Origin: Chlamydomonas sphaeroides
Taxonomy: Eukaryota > Chlorophyta > Chlorophyceae > Chlamydomonadales > Chlamydomonadaceae
Assembly: GCA_001662425.1 (NCBI GenBank)
Contig: BDDC01000442.1
Span: 46,347-62,831, forward strand
Length of the DNA: 16,485 nt
Reading direction: 5' to 3'
Shown in pieces: positions 1 through 10,600 of this stretch. How positions within the stretch are numbered: the stretch's first letter is position 1; the number at the start of each line of letters is the position of its first letter. A program made the translations under genes and the position numbers. Below the pieces are notes generated by a model that saw only the letters and a program-made list of their open reading frames with translations, made no database searches and was not told the DNA's origin.

Positions 1-2025
1 GCGTCGCTCGTCGAAGACAGATCCGTGCGCAGCAGGCCGCAGGTGTGGGCGAGAGGGATGTGCGTGGTCTTTGTTGGCCAAGCCATCGGCACTGCGCAGC
101 AAAAGCTCACGATCGCATCACCGCTGCATCTAGCCGCGAAGCCCTGTCGCGCCTCCCCCCGCTGCTCCCGCAGGGGCTGCTGCCTTGCGACCTGCTTGAC
201 CCTCCGGCGGGCCAGGAGCCGGAGCGTCCCTCGAGCCGCAAGCGCGGCCGCGCACCAGACTTAGAGCCTGCGCCAGAGCTAGAGCCAGCCAAAGAGCGGG
301 AACCGCAGTCGGAGACGCATATGCCGCTTCGCTGGGCCCAAGGCCCACGCCCAGGCTGGGGCCGCGGCTCTGGTTCTGACCTGCGCTCAGACGTCCCGCC
401 GCGCAGCTCCGGCGCCAGAGGGGCGATGGCGATGCGTGACGGGGGCTTACGGCTGTCGTGTGGCGGCACTGAGCTCGCCGCACCCGCGATGCCGTTGGGC
501 TCGGGCCCAGCCAGCTCGCACGGCGGTGACAGCGCCTTCCCCCACGCCCCGGCCCCCGGCCCCAAGTCCGGCCTACCCGCCGGCTGCCTCAGCGGCAACG
601 GTATCCGCAGCGGCAGCACCGGCGGTGGTGCGGCCCCATTGTGCAGCGGCAGCACCAGCCACATCGCGGGCGCCGCAGCGGCCGTTGACGTCGCTGCAGG
701 CGTTGGAATGCGGGTCCACCTGACCGACTTCTTAGACGTCCCAGGCGGCACAGCCTTCTCCTACGTCACCGCGACCGACGGCGAATGGTCCACGGTGTCT
801 GCGCTTGCCGGCCCGCCATCAGCGGTGGTCGAGGTACCGTCCGTGCAGGGCGGTGTTGCAACGTCAATCGCGTCCAACCGATCCCACGGAGGCCCGCTGC
901 GTTCGGCTCTGGATAAACCGCTACCTGCCGCATGCGGGCGCTCGCCGCTGCTGCTGGCGGAGTCAGGCGTGGCTAGCCCGGCGGCGGCGCCGATGCGGCT
1001 GCCTCCGGAGGTGACCCAACTGCTACCGCCTGAGAGCCTGCCGGCAGCGGTGGCGGTACGAGTGGTGCTCGACGGGGCGCTGAGTCCCGACACGCACATG
1101 TGCGAGGTGAGGACCGTGGGCCTCGTTGCCTGCCATGCAAAAGCGTCAACATGCGCCGTCAACATCTGCGCCAGTGTGCGCCCTCGCGCTCTCCCTGCAA
1201 CTGTGTGTTCGGCGCCGCGAGCATGGCTTCCCGCCGTGGTGGCGTTGCTGTGCCCTGGAGCCTTCGGGGCCAGGCCCTACCCGAGCATACGCGACGCCCT
1301 CCCCCATGCTGCCTGCCGGCCCGCGCAGGTTACCATCGGTTCTGGCGGCGGCTGCTTCCTGCACAACCTGCCGCCCTCCGTCCTGGACGGCCGGCAGCAG
1401 CAAGACTGGATGGCCTCAGACGATGGTTGCCTCGTGCTGTGCCTCGCCAGCCAGCGGCCCGGCCCGGCCAGCGGTGCCCGGCCCGCCCAGGCCCAGGCAC
1501 CCGAGCGAGGGCCAGCGCCCGGCGAGGGGTCGGCCCTGCCGTCGCCCAGCTCACGCCACGGCCTGCCAACGGCGCCGTCGCTCGTCGAAGACAGATCCGT
1601 GCGCAGCAGGCCGCAGGTATGGGCGTGTGTTGTGGGGGTAGTAGGGCATGTGGCTAGTTAACGGGTCGGACTTTGCGGGCTTAGGATGCATGCTGGTTGC
1701 GCGTCACTGCTCCACAGCAAGCCCTGACTTTGTCGGACCCTGTGCCAACCCTCCGCAGGGTCCCCTGCCCGGTGCATGGGGTGCCACGCCGCTTGGCCGC
1801 AAGCGCGGCCGCGAACTCGGCCTGGAGCCGGAGCAAGAGCCTCAGCAGGAGCCGGAGCGAGACCAGGAGTGGGAGTGGAAGCGGGAGCGGCGGTGGGACC
1901 CTCAGCTGCCGCCCCGCTGGGATCCCGCCAGGAGCCAGCACGGCAAGGCCAGGGGGCCCGCCGCCGCAAGGGAACAAGGCTTGGGAAGCGTTGCGAGGCC
2001 GGCGCGCACATATGGCGACTGGTGA
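1..2025 (+). CDS. Gene A: partial multi-exon gene, B3-like module protein with tandemly duplicated exons
   Basis: The 5' end lies outside the window. Exons read from splice sites: 1-42 (end of an exon), 174-1106 (311 codons), 1329-1616 (96 codons), and 1759 to at most 2025 (TGA 2023-2025). Introns 43-173, 1107-1328 and 1617-1758 are GT-AG and phase 0. Codons 993-1106 plus 1329-1451 encode a module starting RLPPEVTQLLPPES and ending DDGCLVLCLAS, nearly the same as module 2 of gene B. Exon 1329-1616 has exactly the length (288 nt) of the matching gene B exon 10241-10528. Exon 174-1106 is chimeric. Its start (SRKRGR, basic, possible nuclear signal) matches gene B exon 9456-10118, and its remainder (from about 345) matches the 3' part of gene B exon 10770-12558. 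The last exon again starts with a GRKRGR-type segment and soon meets TGA, where gene B continues to module 3, so gene A may be truncated or broken there. A nuclear DNA-binding role is inferred only. Confidence 0.55.
2..1900 (+). repeat. Tandem duplication inside gene A, period about 1574 bp
   Basis: Positions 2-50 match 1576-1624 with one mismatch (45 versus 1619), including the exon end and the 5' splice site. The introns after them diverge at once. The next exons, starting at 174 and 1759, are again alike (GLLP versus GPLP start, SRKRGR versus GRKRGR, then a Glu/Pro-rich tract and MPLRW versus LPPRW), an offset of 1585. The window therefore opens at the very end of one unit, followed by a complete unit and the start of the next. 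The total number of units cannot be seen. Confidence 0.75.
993..1451 (+). other. B3-like module of gene A (copy of gene B module 2)
   Basis: Split by intron 1107-1328 directly after Cys-Glu. The pattern runs RLPPEV, then VAVRVVLDG, then CE and (next exon) VTIGSGGG, then a Trp and a closing GCLVLCLAS strand. Apart from conservative changes in the first half it is the same as gene B 10883-10406. The B3 fold is inferred from the pattern; the homology to gene B is directly visible. Confidence 0.5.
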
Positions 2026-3035
2026 TTGCGCACGCGGTGACGGGCGTGGCGTCTAGGCGGGCATTGGTCGGGCGGCCGGGAGGCACCGCGCGAGAGGTGC
2101 AGATTACGGGGCATGGGCTGTTCCGGCCCGACCTCAAGGCCAGCTGGGCACCTGGCGATGGATCCGAGGTCATGTCGTTGCTTTTCGAGTTGAGCTCCGC
2201 AGGTTCAAGGGGGTGCGCTGTATGCCGTGTGTGCTGGGTCAGACGCGAGGGAGCTGGCGGCGGAGAGTGCTGCCAGATCACGGCTGCTCTGGTGCCTGCG
2301 AGGTGTCTTGAGGGCGGGGTGTCCGCGGGGCGCGACTGCCGCATGCGGCAGGGCTAACCTCATGGATGCATGGGTGTTTGCGAGCGCGTCCGCATGCCGG
2401 GTGCAACTGCGCATTCCGGCAAAGCTCGCCGCAAGCGATGCGCCGTTGTTTGCGATGTCAATCGGTGGCATTGGCATCATACCGCGCTGCGCTGCTTGCG
2501 CGGTACTGGCTGGGGGGCGTCGTTCTCTTGACGCGGGTCGGTAAGGGCGGTGCAATGGCACCGGCACTGCTTTGCGGGCAAGCGGCTTGCTTTATTGGTA
2601 TTGTATCTGGCGGCAACCGAAGAGCGGAGGCACTGCTGAGAGCACGAGCTGGCGCATACTGTTCTTATGAGTCCTGTGAGCTGCGGAAGCTTGTCGTGCT
2701 TGCACTGGACAGTACTGCACCCTACCTCAACACACGAGGATCTTGATGGAGGCGGCGTGCCGCTGCAGGGCAAGGTCGCGATAGCTGCAGGAGCGCGGGC
2801 ATCCTGCGGAGGTGGACAGCCCTGCCTGAGTGGTGTCAGTCGGAGGTCTTGTACACATTAACCTGCATGCTTGCGCGGTGCGTGCAGAGGTTGTGAGCCT
2901 TGATTGCAGCAAAGGCGCAAGGCAGATCCGGAGCCGACGGCATGACCGGGACGGCTCTGAATCCATACAATTTTCAAGGAAGTGCGCTTCGTGTGCTGTA
3001 CGCTCGGTGCGCTTTCGCCGATGGCTGCGAGCAAA

Positions 3036-3082
3036 TGTAACGGTACGTGCGTGGTAGCAGTACTTTCATAGCCGCTTTGTAA
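3036..3082 (+). promoter_or_regulatory. Two possible green-algal poly(A) signals (TGTAA)
   Basis: TGTAA occurs at 3036-3040 and again at 3078-3082 on the plus strand, about 1 kb after the last readable codon of gene A. TGTAA is the usual polyadenylation signal in Chlamydomonas-type algae. A five-base motif is common by chance, and the implied 3' untranslated region is long, so this is only a candidate end of gene A. Confidence 0.2.
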
Positions 3083-4178
3083 CACGCGTTTGCTCTCGGT
3101 ACCGTGGCCTGTCGCTCCGCGCTGGCACGTGGCAGGAGGTCCTCCCTGACTTACCTGGCGGCCCATCAAAATTAGACGCACCTAAGGTCCCAAGCATTAT
3201 GCCGTTCTGAGCAGCCAAGCCCAGGATGCCTCCTGGCCAAGCGGCCAAGGGAATGCGGCAGCGCGGCATCCCAACGAATGCGGCGGTGGCTGGGTGCATA
3301 CGGTGCGCAGGCAGAGGCAGCGCGGCGAGGTGGCTCTCAGCGGCGAACGAAGCCCATGTCACAGCAATGTCGACATTGCATACAGCACCCAGCTCCACGG
3401 GTTGTGGTTTTTGGCTTCACAGGTTCTCCGCTGAAAGCCACTTGTGGGTGTGCGGCGAACCAGCAGTGCTTTGAAACCCTGCCCCAGCAGCCCACCACCG
3501 AGCCCTACGTACGATACGCTTCCGTCCTCGGCCCACCATTCACCAAGCAAGGCCGGATGCCTTCACCTCGACTATCTAGCACATGCCTCTGCGCTACCAT
3601 TCCATTCCCAGCAGCACCTCCTGAGTCCTGACTAGCACAGCCCCGTCCAAGCTGGCCTGGAAGTGCGCAGCCATAACAACCTAGCGAGCCCAGCGTAGTT
3701 GTAACGTTTCATCAGCTGCAGGCGCGCCCCGGGCGCCCGCGCGACAGCCCAGCCGCGCCGCCTCCACCGCAGCCACCCACGCCGCTGCCCGTGGCCACCT
3801 CAAACTCCACTCAATGTCAGCCGCATAGGGATTTGCGCGTGAGCGCTCAACGCCCGCGTGCTCTGCCACGGCCGTGAATGCCTCGTTCCTCGGTCTCGCT
3901 CTACAGATCCCACCGTCGCGCCCGGCGAGCGGCGGCGGCGGCCGGCCTACTCCCGGCTGCGGGCTCACTAACTCCCCAGAGCGGCCCCGCCTGCTCCCCT
4001 GGCGGCCTCACACGTACCCCCGGTAGCGGTCCTTGCGTAGCGTAGTGGAGGGACATCGCAAAGGCCAGAGCGTGCGCCGGGCGTCCTCACGTCCGTCCGT
4101 CCCTGCGTGGTTGGCCGCCGGCGTCTGCAGCAGCCGCGCTGCACAGGGCGGCGGGCGGGCCTGTGTGTAGTCGTGGTG

Positions 4179-4199
4179 CCGCGGAGCACTGCTCCGCGG
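4179..4199. repeat. Perfect 10-bp inverted repeat with one-base spacer
   Basis: CCGCGGAGCA at 4179-4188 is followed by C and then its exact reverse complement at 4190-4199. It lies outside any supported gene. It could be a hairpin or protein-binding site, or simply a remnant of repeat DNA. Confidence 0.6.
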
Positions 4200-7100
4200 T
4201 GGCTGGCTGCGCGGGCCGGCCCCGCGCCGCCTGCGGCCTGGGTTGCTGGCTGGGCGGCGCGCGGCTGTATGTTGCGAAAGGGGCCGTTGGTTACGCTAGT
4301 GTGGCCAGCAGGGGCCGATATTTCATCGACGCGGGCAGAAGAAGAAGAAGAATTCATCACACCGCCCCCCGCAGGAGGAGTAGAGCTTTGATCCCCTTTA
4401 CACATCGATGCGCACAGAGTCAGAACACGCACACCACACAGCACACGGCAGCACCAGCAGGCAAGATTGGCCAATCCAAGCATTAGCACAATGCGGCGCG
4501 CGCGGATGGGGCGAGCACGCCCAGCCCCAAAACAAGCAACGAAGACGCCGACGATCCACCCATACAGTCCGATCCATCCGGCCGCAAGCCGAGCCAGCTC
4601 CGGCTGCACGGCGCGAACCTTTCCCCTACACTACCGGACCCACCCGGTCACACACACACAGGACCTGTCACGCTCCTTCCGCCTGCATGGGGCCTCTGGC
4701 CCGGCCTGTCGTACCGACCTCCCTATTGTCCTCCCCCTTCCAGCCCCTTCCCTCTCCTCCTGCAGGCCACAGCACCCGCCCGTCGCCGCGCTCGCTCACC
4801 CATAGCGTGTGCCCTGCTTGCTCCTTGTCCTGCCACTTCTCCTTATTCTTACTGACGCTTGTGCTGCCTGCCCTGCCCCTGCCGGCGCTGCAGGGCGCTG
4901 CTGCCTCCTTGCGTATGTACGTTTGCGTCGCGTCGCGAACCGGGCGTCGCGAACCGGGCCGTGTTGTGCGCGATTACTCGTTAGCTTAGAGCGTGCGCGC
5001 GCGCCGGCGGGTGCTGCGGCCTGCCTTCTACACCGACAGCATCTACCGACGTCTTCACATATTCGTATGCGGGTTGGGACGGGCCGGGATGTCAAGCCTG
5101 CTTATGGTGGCGTTTGGGCTTCGCTCCCGCACTGGTGCACCGCTCTTGGCCGCATCCCTGCCTGCCTGTCGCACGGCTAATATGCCAATCCCCCAGGGCG
5201 TCATGTGTCGGGCATATGTTGATTATTACGAACACACAGGCACAGAAGTCAAAAGAGAACGCGCGATTGTACGACAAATAACCGTGCCAGAGGCAATAAG
5301 CGCGAAAGCACGATGAGTACGAAAGGACAGTCAGAGGGCGGGTCAAGCGCTCGCCACCTCCAGCCGCCCCCCCACCACACGAAGGAAAGGATGGTCCGGC
5401 CCAACAGCGTCCCAACCGCGGCACCGGCAATAAGCCCAAGGCCGCGGGCGCGGCGACTTCCCAGCCATGGCGTAACAGATGAGCTGATCCCCAACGTGCG
5501 TGTGGTGCCTTCAATGCATAAGCAGCGTGGAACGAAGTCAGATAGAGGATGGAACCTGAGCGATGGCTGTTCAAGGCACAGCAAGCGCCATGACGCCTTA
5601 CACAGACGTGCAGGTAAAGTGGCGCCCGATGGGGGCTAGCTACAACTCATCATTGACGTACGGTCGCGACGCCCAGGTCCAGGAGGGCCTAGGCAGGTAG
5701 GATGGAGCAGCCGCGCTGTTGCGGCGGTGTGCTTGTGTGTGGCTGCTGCTGGACGGCTGGCGGTGCCGCACTGCGCCCAGCGGTGCCGGACAGCGGCTGC
5801 TGCGCCAGTCATCCTGTGCGTGCGTGCGACCCCACGTGCCGCTGGCTGGGCGGGGACGCTGGCGAGCATCGCAGCTCCGAATGACGACATGTGCGATGGC
5901 GGGGTGCGCTGAGATGGCTGGGGATCGATGGCTGGGGCGGGCGAGCGATAGCGCCGCAAGCTTCGGCTTCACGGCACCACCACAGGTGCGCCTGCATCGC
6001 GGCACCACGCACCACAGCTATGGGCGCAGTGACGTCAGTACTGAAGTTTCATCAAGAGTAATAAAGCAAGTGACAGGCCATCTCAAGGTGCCCCATGGCC
6101 ACCGTTGCAGGGGTCCTGACCATCGATGCCAGCCAACGCGTGGGAGGTTGCGCCGCCACGCAGCCGCCGGCCGCCAGCAGGCTCCCAGGATGTGTGGACG
6201 TGCACATACGTTGCCGCGGCCCGGCGTCAAGAGTCCGCAGAGAGAACTCGACGCGCGGCATGTAGCTCAGTCGTCTATGCAGAAGCGCTGGCAGCACCAA
6301 GTAGCAGCTGAGGTGCACAACAACATGCGTTGCCCGCTGTCCCGCGCATTGCAGTGCGGTACAGGGGTGAAAAACGCGCTCATGCGGCCCAGGCGGGCGA
6401 TGGTAGGCAGGGCGCAACCGCGCAACCAACCCCGCCGCTCCCAGACCAGTTACGAAAACGCGCAGCCTATCCAGGCCTGCCGTGCCATGTGCGCAAAAGC
6501 TACGCAAAGCAGGATCGCGGCTGCCAGGTGCCGTACGCTCACACCACACGACACGCAGCACTTGCCTGGCCCCACTACCGAGAATCGCATCCTGGGATGC
6601 GCCAATGTCTTGTCCGCGGCACACGCAGACAGGATAATGGAGAGCCCCAGCGAACATATCACGATCGTGTACAACAGTACAATGAACAATAAGCGACGCC
6701 GCAAGGCGTGCGCCGACTAGGAAGGAACAACGCCCAGTAGCACGGCGCGCGCGCATGTATGCAAGCGCGCGGCCTGGCTGTCGCAAGCTCGCCGCGGCGC
6801 CATAGCAACTCACGACCATGTTTCGAATCAAGCCGCGCACATCGTCCAGCGCCAGTACGCTGCTGCGGCAGGCACCCGACAGGAGCTACTGCAGCACCCC
6901 TGCACCCCCATCTTGGCTTTGTCCGGTGGGCGGCCCTACGCGTGCGGAGCCGCGCGTTCAGTGCAAGAAGCGCAAAACGTCATCCAGCCCGCGATCCATT
7001 GCACGCACTAGCTATGTGACGCGTCACGCACCCCTTGGCCTACCATGCTGTGACCCCCCGCCGCGGCCACCCTCTGCACGCAGCAACAACCGTGCCGCCG

Positions 7101-7600
7101 CGCCGCAAGAGCCTTGCGACCGGCGCAGCATGGCAGAAGGCCCTCCCTCCCCCACCTCCCCCATTTATCCGCACGCTGCGGCCTTGGCAAGCACGCATGC
7201 CGCACATGGCCTTGAGCCTGGGCCGGTCCACGCTAGCGCAGCTCGACGGGCCTTGGCCGTGCCGCAGGCGTGAGGCCCACCCGCAAGCAGCCTATGCATG
7301 CCTCGCCACTGGAGGAGTTGAGGCCACACGCCAGCCACGCGCCGCAGCGGCAGCAGCCATCCTGCAGGCGGTGCGCAACGACGCAGCACGGTGGTGCCAG
7401 GGGCGGAGCCAGCACCTGCCACAGCCCCCCAACCCCCCATCCAATGCAGCACATGCAAGCTTGAAAATGGCGCCTCCTACGGTGCACTATGCGGCACAAA
7501 ACGTGCAGCCTGCTCAAGCCCTACCGGCACCCCACCCTGCCCCGCAGTAAGACTCTCGTTAGGTGAATCGCTACATGACTTTGCGGCGCGACCGTGCACG

Positions 7601-10600
7601 CTAGCGCGCTCCGGGCGGCGGCGCCGGCGTCTGCCCCGCCTGCTCCGAGTCCCTCCGCACGAGACTTAAGAGGCGCAGCACCTGCGGCCGCGCTGTTGGC
7701 TCCGGCTCTTGCTGCTCGCTTTGCGGATCCGCGCCACCTGGGCCCTCGGTGAAGGAAAGCGACGGGCCGTGCTGCCTGGGCCTGGTGGTCGTCTCCCAGG
7801 GGCCCCCACGGGGCGGCGCCGCCCCTGCCGGCGCGTGCCGCGGCGGAGCGACGGTGGCGTCAGACAGGTCCAGCCGTGGCGGCCTGCTCATCGGCAGAGT
7901 GGCCAACGGTGCGGGCGGGATTGGCGCCAACCCCGGCCGTGCTATAGAGCCGTTCTCCGTGCGAGCCGCCGACGCCGACCCGCTTCGCGCCAACGCTGCC
8001 ATCGTGAGCGACGTGCGGCCCTCCTCCGAGTCTTGCGTCGGTGAGCCATCGCCGGCGCTTGTGCCGGCACTAGGCGGCGGCGGGCTGCCGTCGAAGGGGC
8101 TCCATGGGCGCACCGGCGCCAGCGCCGCAGGTAGAGCCGGCGGCGTTAGCTGCGAGGCCGCAGCGCCGGAGGCCGCAGCGTCCCGGCCAGCGGCCGCTGC
8201 CAATGACAGCAGTGCCGGCGCAGCAGCCAAGCCCAACTCAGCGGCGGCGGCCTCTGCCGCTGCAGCGCTGACGGGCACTGCGGCGGCGCGCGCAGCGAGA
8301 CGCCTCAGCGCATCGCCCATGCCAGCCTTGATGACTGCGCCGGCGGGAGTGACGAACAATTCGCCGCCGGTCGCAGCACGGCCACTGGCGCGGCCACTGC
8401 CGCCGCCGCCGGCGTCGCGCGGTGGCGGCGGCGCCAGGGCCATCAGCGGAAGCAGCCGGCAGGCGGTCGGCGGAGGCCGTCGTCCGGTTTGCACGGCCGA
8501 GTCGTAGGTGGGGGCGGTCTGGAGGAGGCCCTCGGCCCCTGGCGAGGCCTGACCGGCGGCCCCAGCGCGCGGCGTCGAAGGTCTAACGGCTCCGGCGCCC
8601 GACACGTGCAGGAGGGCTGGCCGCACGTTGCATGCCGGTGGCGGCATGCTGCCTTGCGACTGCAGCACGTTGCTTGCCTGGCCGCCGAGCGCACCGCTGC
8701 TGTTGGCGTTGAGACCGCTGACGGCCGGGGCAAGGTCGGCCCGGGCGCTACCCGCCGCGCCGAAACCGCCGCTGAGCAGGGGGCCGCTGAGCAGGGGTTG
8801 CAGCGGCGATGGTGGTGGCGGCATCGTGCAAGAAGGGCGGGAGCCGGTAGCGGCCGCGGCGCATTGTGCAGACGTCGGCAGCAGCGGACTGGGCCGCTCG
8901 GGTGAGGGCGGCAGGGGCGACGGCTCATAAATGCGAGCGGCGGCAACTGGCTGCTGCTGGCGGTCCTCGCGGCCAGGGCCGTTGCCCGCAGCAGGCACCT
9001 GTGCAAGCAAGGATTTCCGGTTGGCAACAATCGGGATGTGATGCGATCCTGCGACCCCCCGCACTGCCCGTAGCAGCCTACGAAACAAGCCTCCCACCCG
9101 GCCAGCCCGCGACCTCACCTGGTCAGCCGCTGCCAGCTCGCCTGCAGCTCCGCCCGCCTCCTCCTCGGGCCGCCCCCTCAGAGCCACCACCAGCACGCCG
9201 TGTGATCGCAGCACCTCCCGCCGCCACGCCGATACGGAGCGGCCGGCAAGCGGGGCGGAGGACGCGCCGACCACCGACACAGCGCCAGACATGTGCGCGG
9301 AAGCCTCCAGCTGCGCGAGGTAGATCTGCGGGCGGCAAGGCAACACCGTCCTCATACTCAGCAGCAGTGGCCGCGGCGATGGCGGCAGCGTGACATGCGG
9401 CTGGCAACAACGCTGCGCGGCCCTTGCCTCATGCTGCCATGATCGCCAAACACACCTGGTCCTGAATGCGGCCGTTGATCCGGTACCGTACCAGCACGGG
9501 GTACGGCAGCATGACATCTCCGTACAGGCCACGCATTACGTGTCGCGGCATGAGCAGCCACTGGGGCCCGTTGCCACGGCCACCGTTGCCCTCGACGCCC
9601 ATTGCCCGCGGTGCAGGCGTTGCCAGGCGCACAAGCGGCCGCTGGCCACCGGCAGGCGGCGGCGCGTCCGCCGCTGCACGCGTCGCTGGCTGCTGGAGCG
9701 GTGGCTGCGGCCGCGCCTGATTCGTGGGCGCAGGGGGGGCGCTCTCCTGTTGCTCCAAGCCCCAGCCGGGTCTCTGCTCCGCCCCGACGCATGGGCCGTC
9801 ACTCGGCTCAGCGTCCATGTCGTCGCGGACCGGGCCGGGAGCCGGCAGGGCCAGCAACCGCAGTTGGTCGGAGCTCGCGGCGTGCTGCGGCAGCTCAGCC
9901 TCGTCGCGAGCCGCCTCGGCCGCAGCCCAGACCTGGCCGCCCGCCAGCAGGGGCACGGCTCGCTCGATTGCCCACAAGGGCGGCAGCGGCGGCTCCGGCG
10001 CCGGCTGCAGTTGCGGCTCGGGTACAGAGGCGCGCCCGCGCTTGCGGCCCAGGGCGGCCTCCGGCTCCTGGCCGGGCGGAGGGGAGCCCCAGGCGCCGGT
10101 AGGAAGGTAGGAAGGTAGCTGCAGGTGGCGAGGCAGCCGTTAGGTGTCAGCTTGGTGACAAAGGGTTGCGGCAACATGGAGCCGATCGCCAATCTCTAAT
10201 TGCCAACCGTCAATCTTCAATCCTACTGTCCTGGTCGCACCTGCGGCTCGCTGCGCAGACATCCGTCATCATCAGGGGGCAGCGGGGCCGGGAGGATGAG
10301 GTCCTGGCTGCGTGACGGCAGGGCCAATCCCTCGCCGGGCTCTAGCCCTCGCTCGGGCGCCTGGGCCGCGGCCGGCAGGGCACCGCTGGCCGGGCCAGGC
10401 CGCTGGCTGGCGAGGCACAGCACGAGGCAGCCATCGTCTGAGGCCATCCAGTCTTGCTGCTGCCGGCCGTCCAGGACGGAGGGCGGCAGGTTGTGGAGGA
10501 AGCAGCCGCCGCCAGAGCCGATGGTAACCTGCGCGGGCCGGCAGGCAGCGCGGCAATGAGCGTAAAAGCGAGCGGCAAAGAAAATACGGCATGATCATCT

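Larger units (their letters stand above)
2026..7600. other. About 5.6 kb between genes A and B, no supported gene
   Basis: Every frame has open stretches, as expected at this GC content, but I find no chain of exons with matching phases and no similarity to genes A or B except a possible half module at 2097-2211. Two minus-strand stretches encode hydrophobic peptides: about 6450-6716 (contains LLFIVLLYTIVICSLG) and about 5380-5490 (contains GLGLIAGAAVGTLLG). They could be membrane-spanning exons, but nothing around them confirms this. A plus-strand open frame at 5719-6720 overlaps the first and looks like chance. Other contents are a short AGA run near 4337-4351, a perfect hairpin at 4179-4199, and scattered TGTAA motifs. 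No tRNA or rRNA was recognised. Confidence 0.5.

Noticed and set aside
107..751. Minus-strand open frame of 214 codons
   Set aside because: It lies antisense to gene A coding sequence; a shadow of GC-rich codon use.
45..1661. Single 538-codon plus-strand open frame
   Set aside because: It starts inside an intron and reads through two introns. Comparison with gene B shows only 174-1106 and 1329-1616 of it are coding.
3968..4609. Minus-strand open frame of 213 codons with a hydrophobic start
   Set aside because: It begins with a non-ATG codon, contains a TGTAA in its middle on the same strand, and ends in simple Arg/Ala/Gly sequence; not supportable.
6258..6330. tRNA-like GTAGCTCAGT word
   Set aside because: No T-arm GGTTCGA-type sequence and no acceptor-stem pairing at the right distance.
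5719..6720. Plus-strand open frame of 333 codons
   Set aside because: Arg/His/Gln-rich mixed composition without domain, repeat or paralogue; a chance opening at this GC content.
7749..10118. Plus-strand open frames at 7749-8507, 8866-9393 and 9390-10118
   Set aside because: All are antisense to gene B exons that show matching phases and paralogue support on the minus strand.
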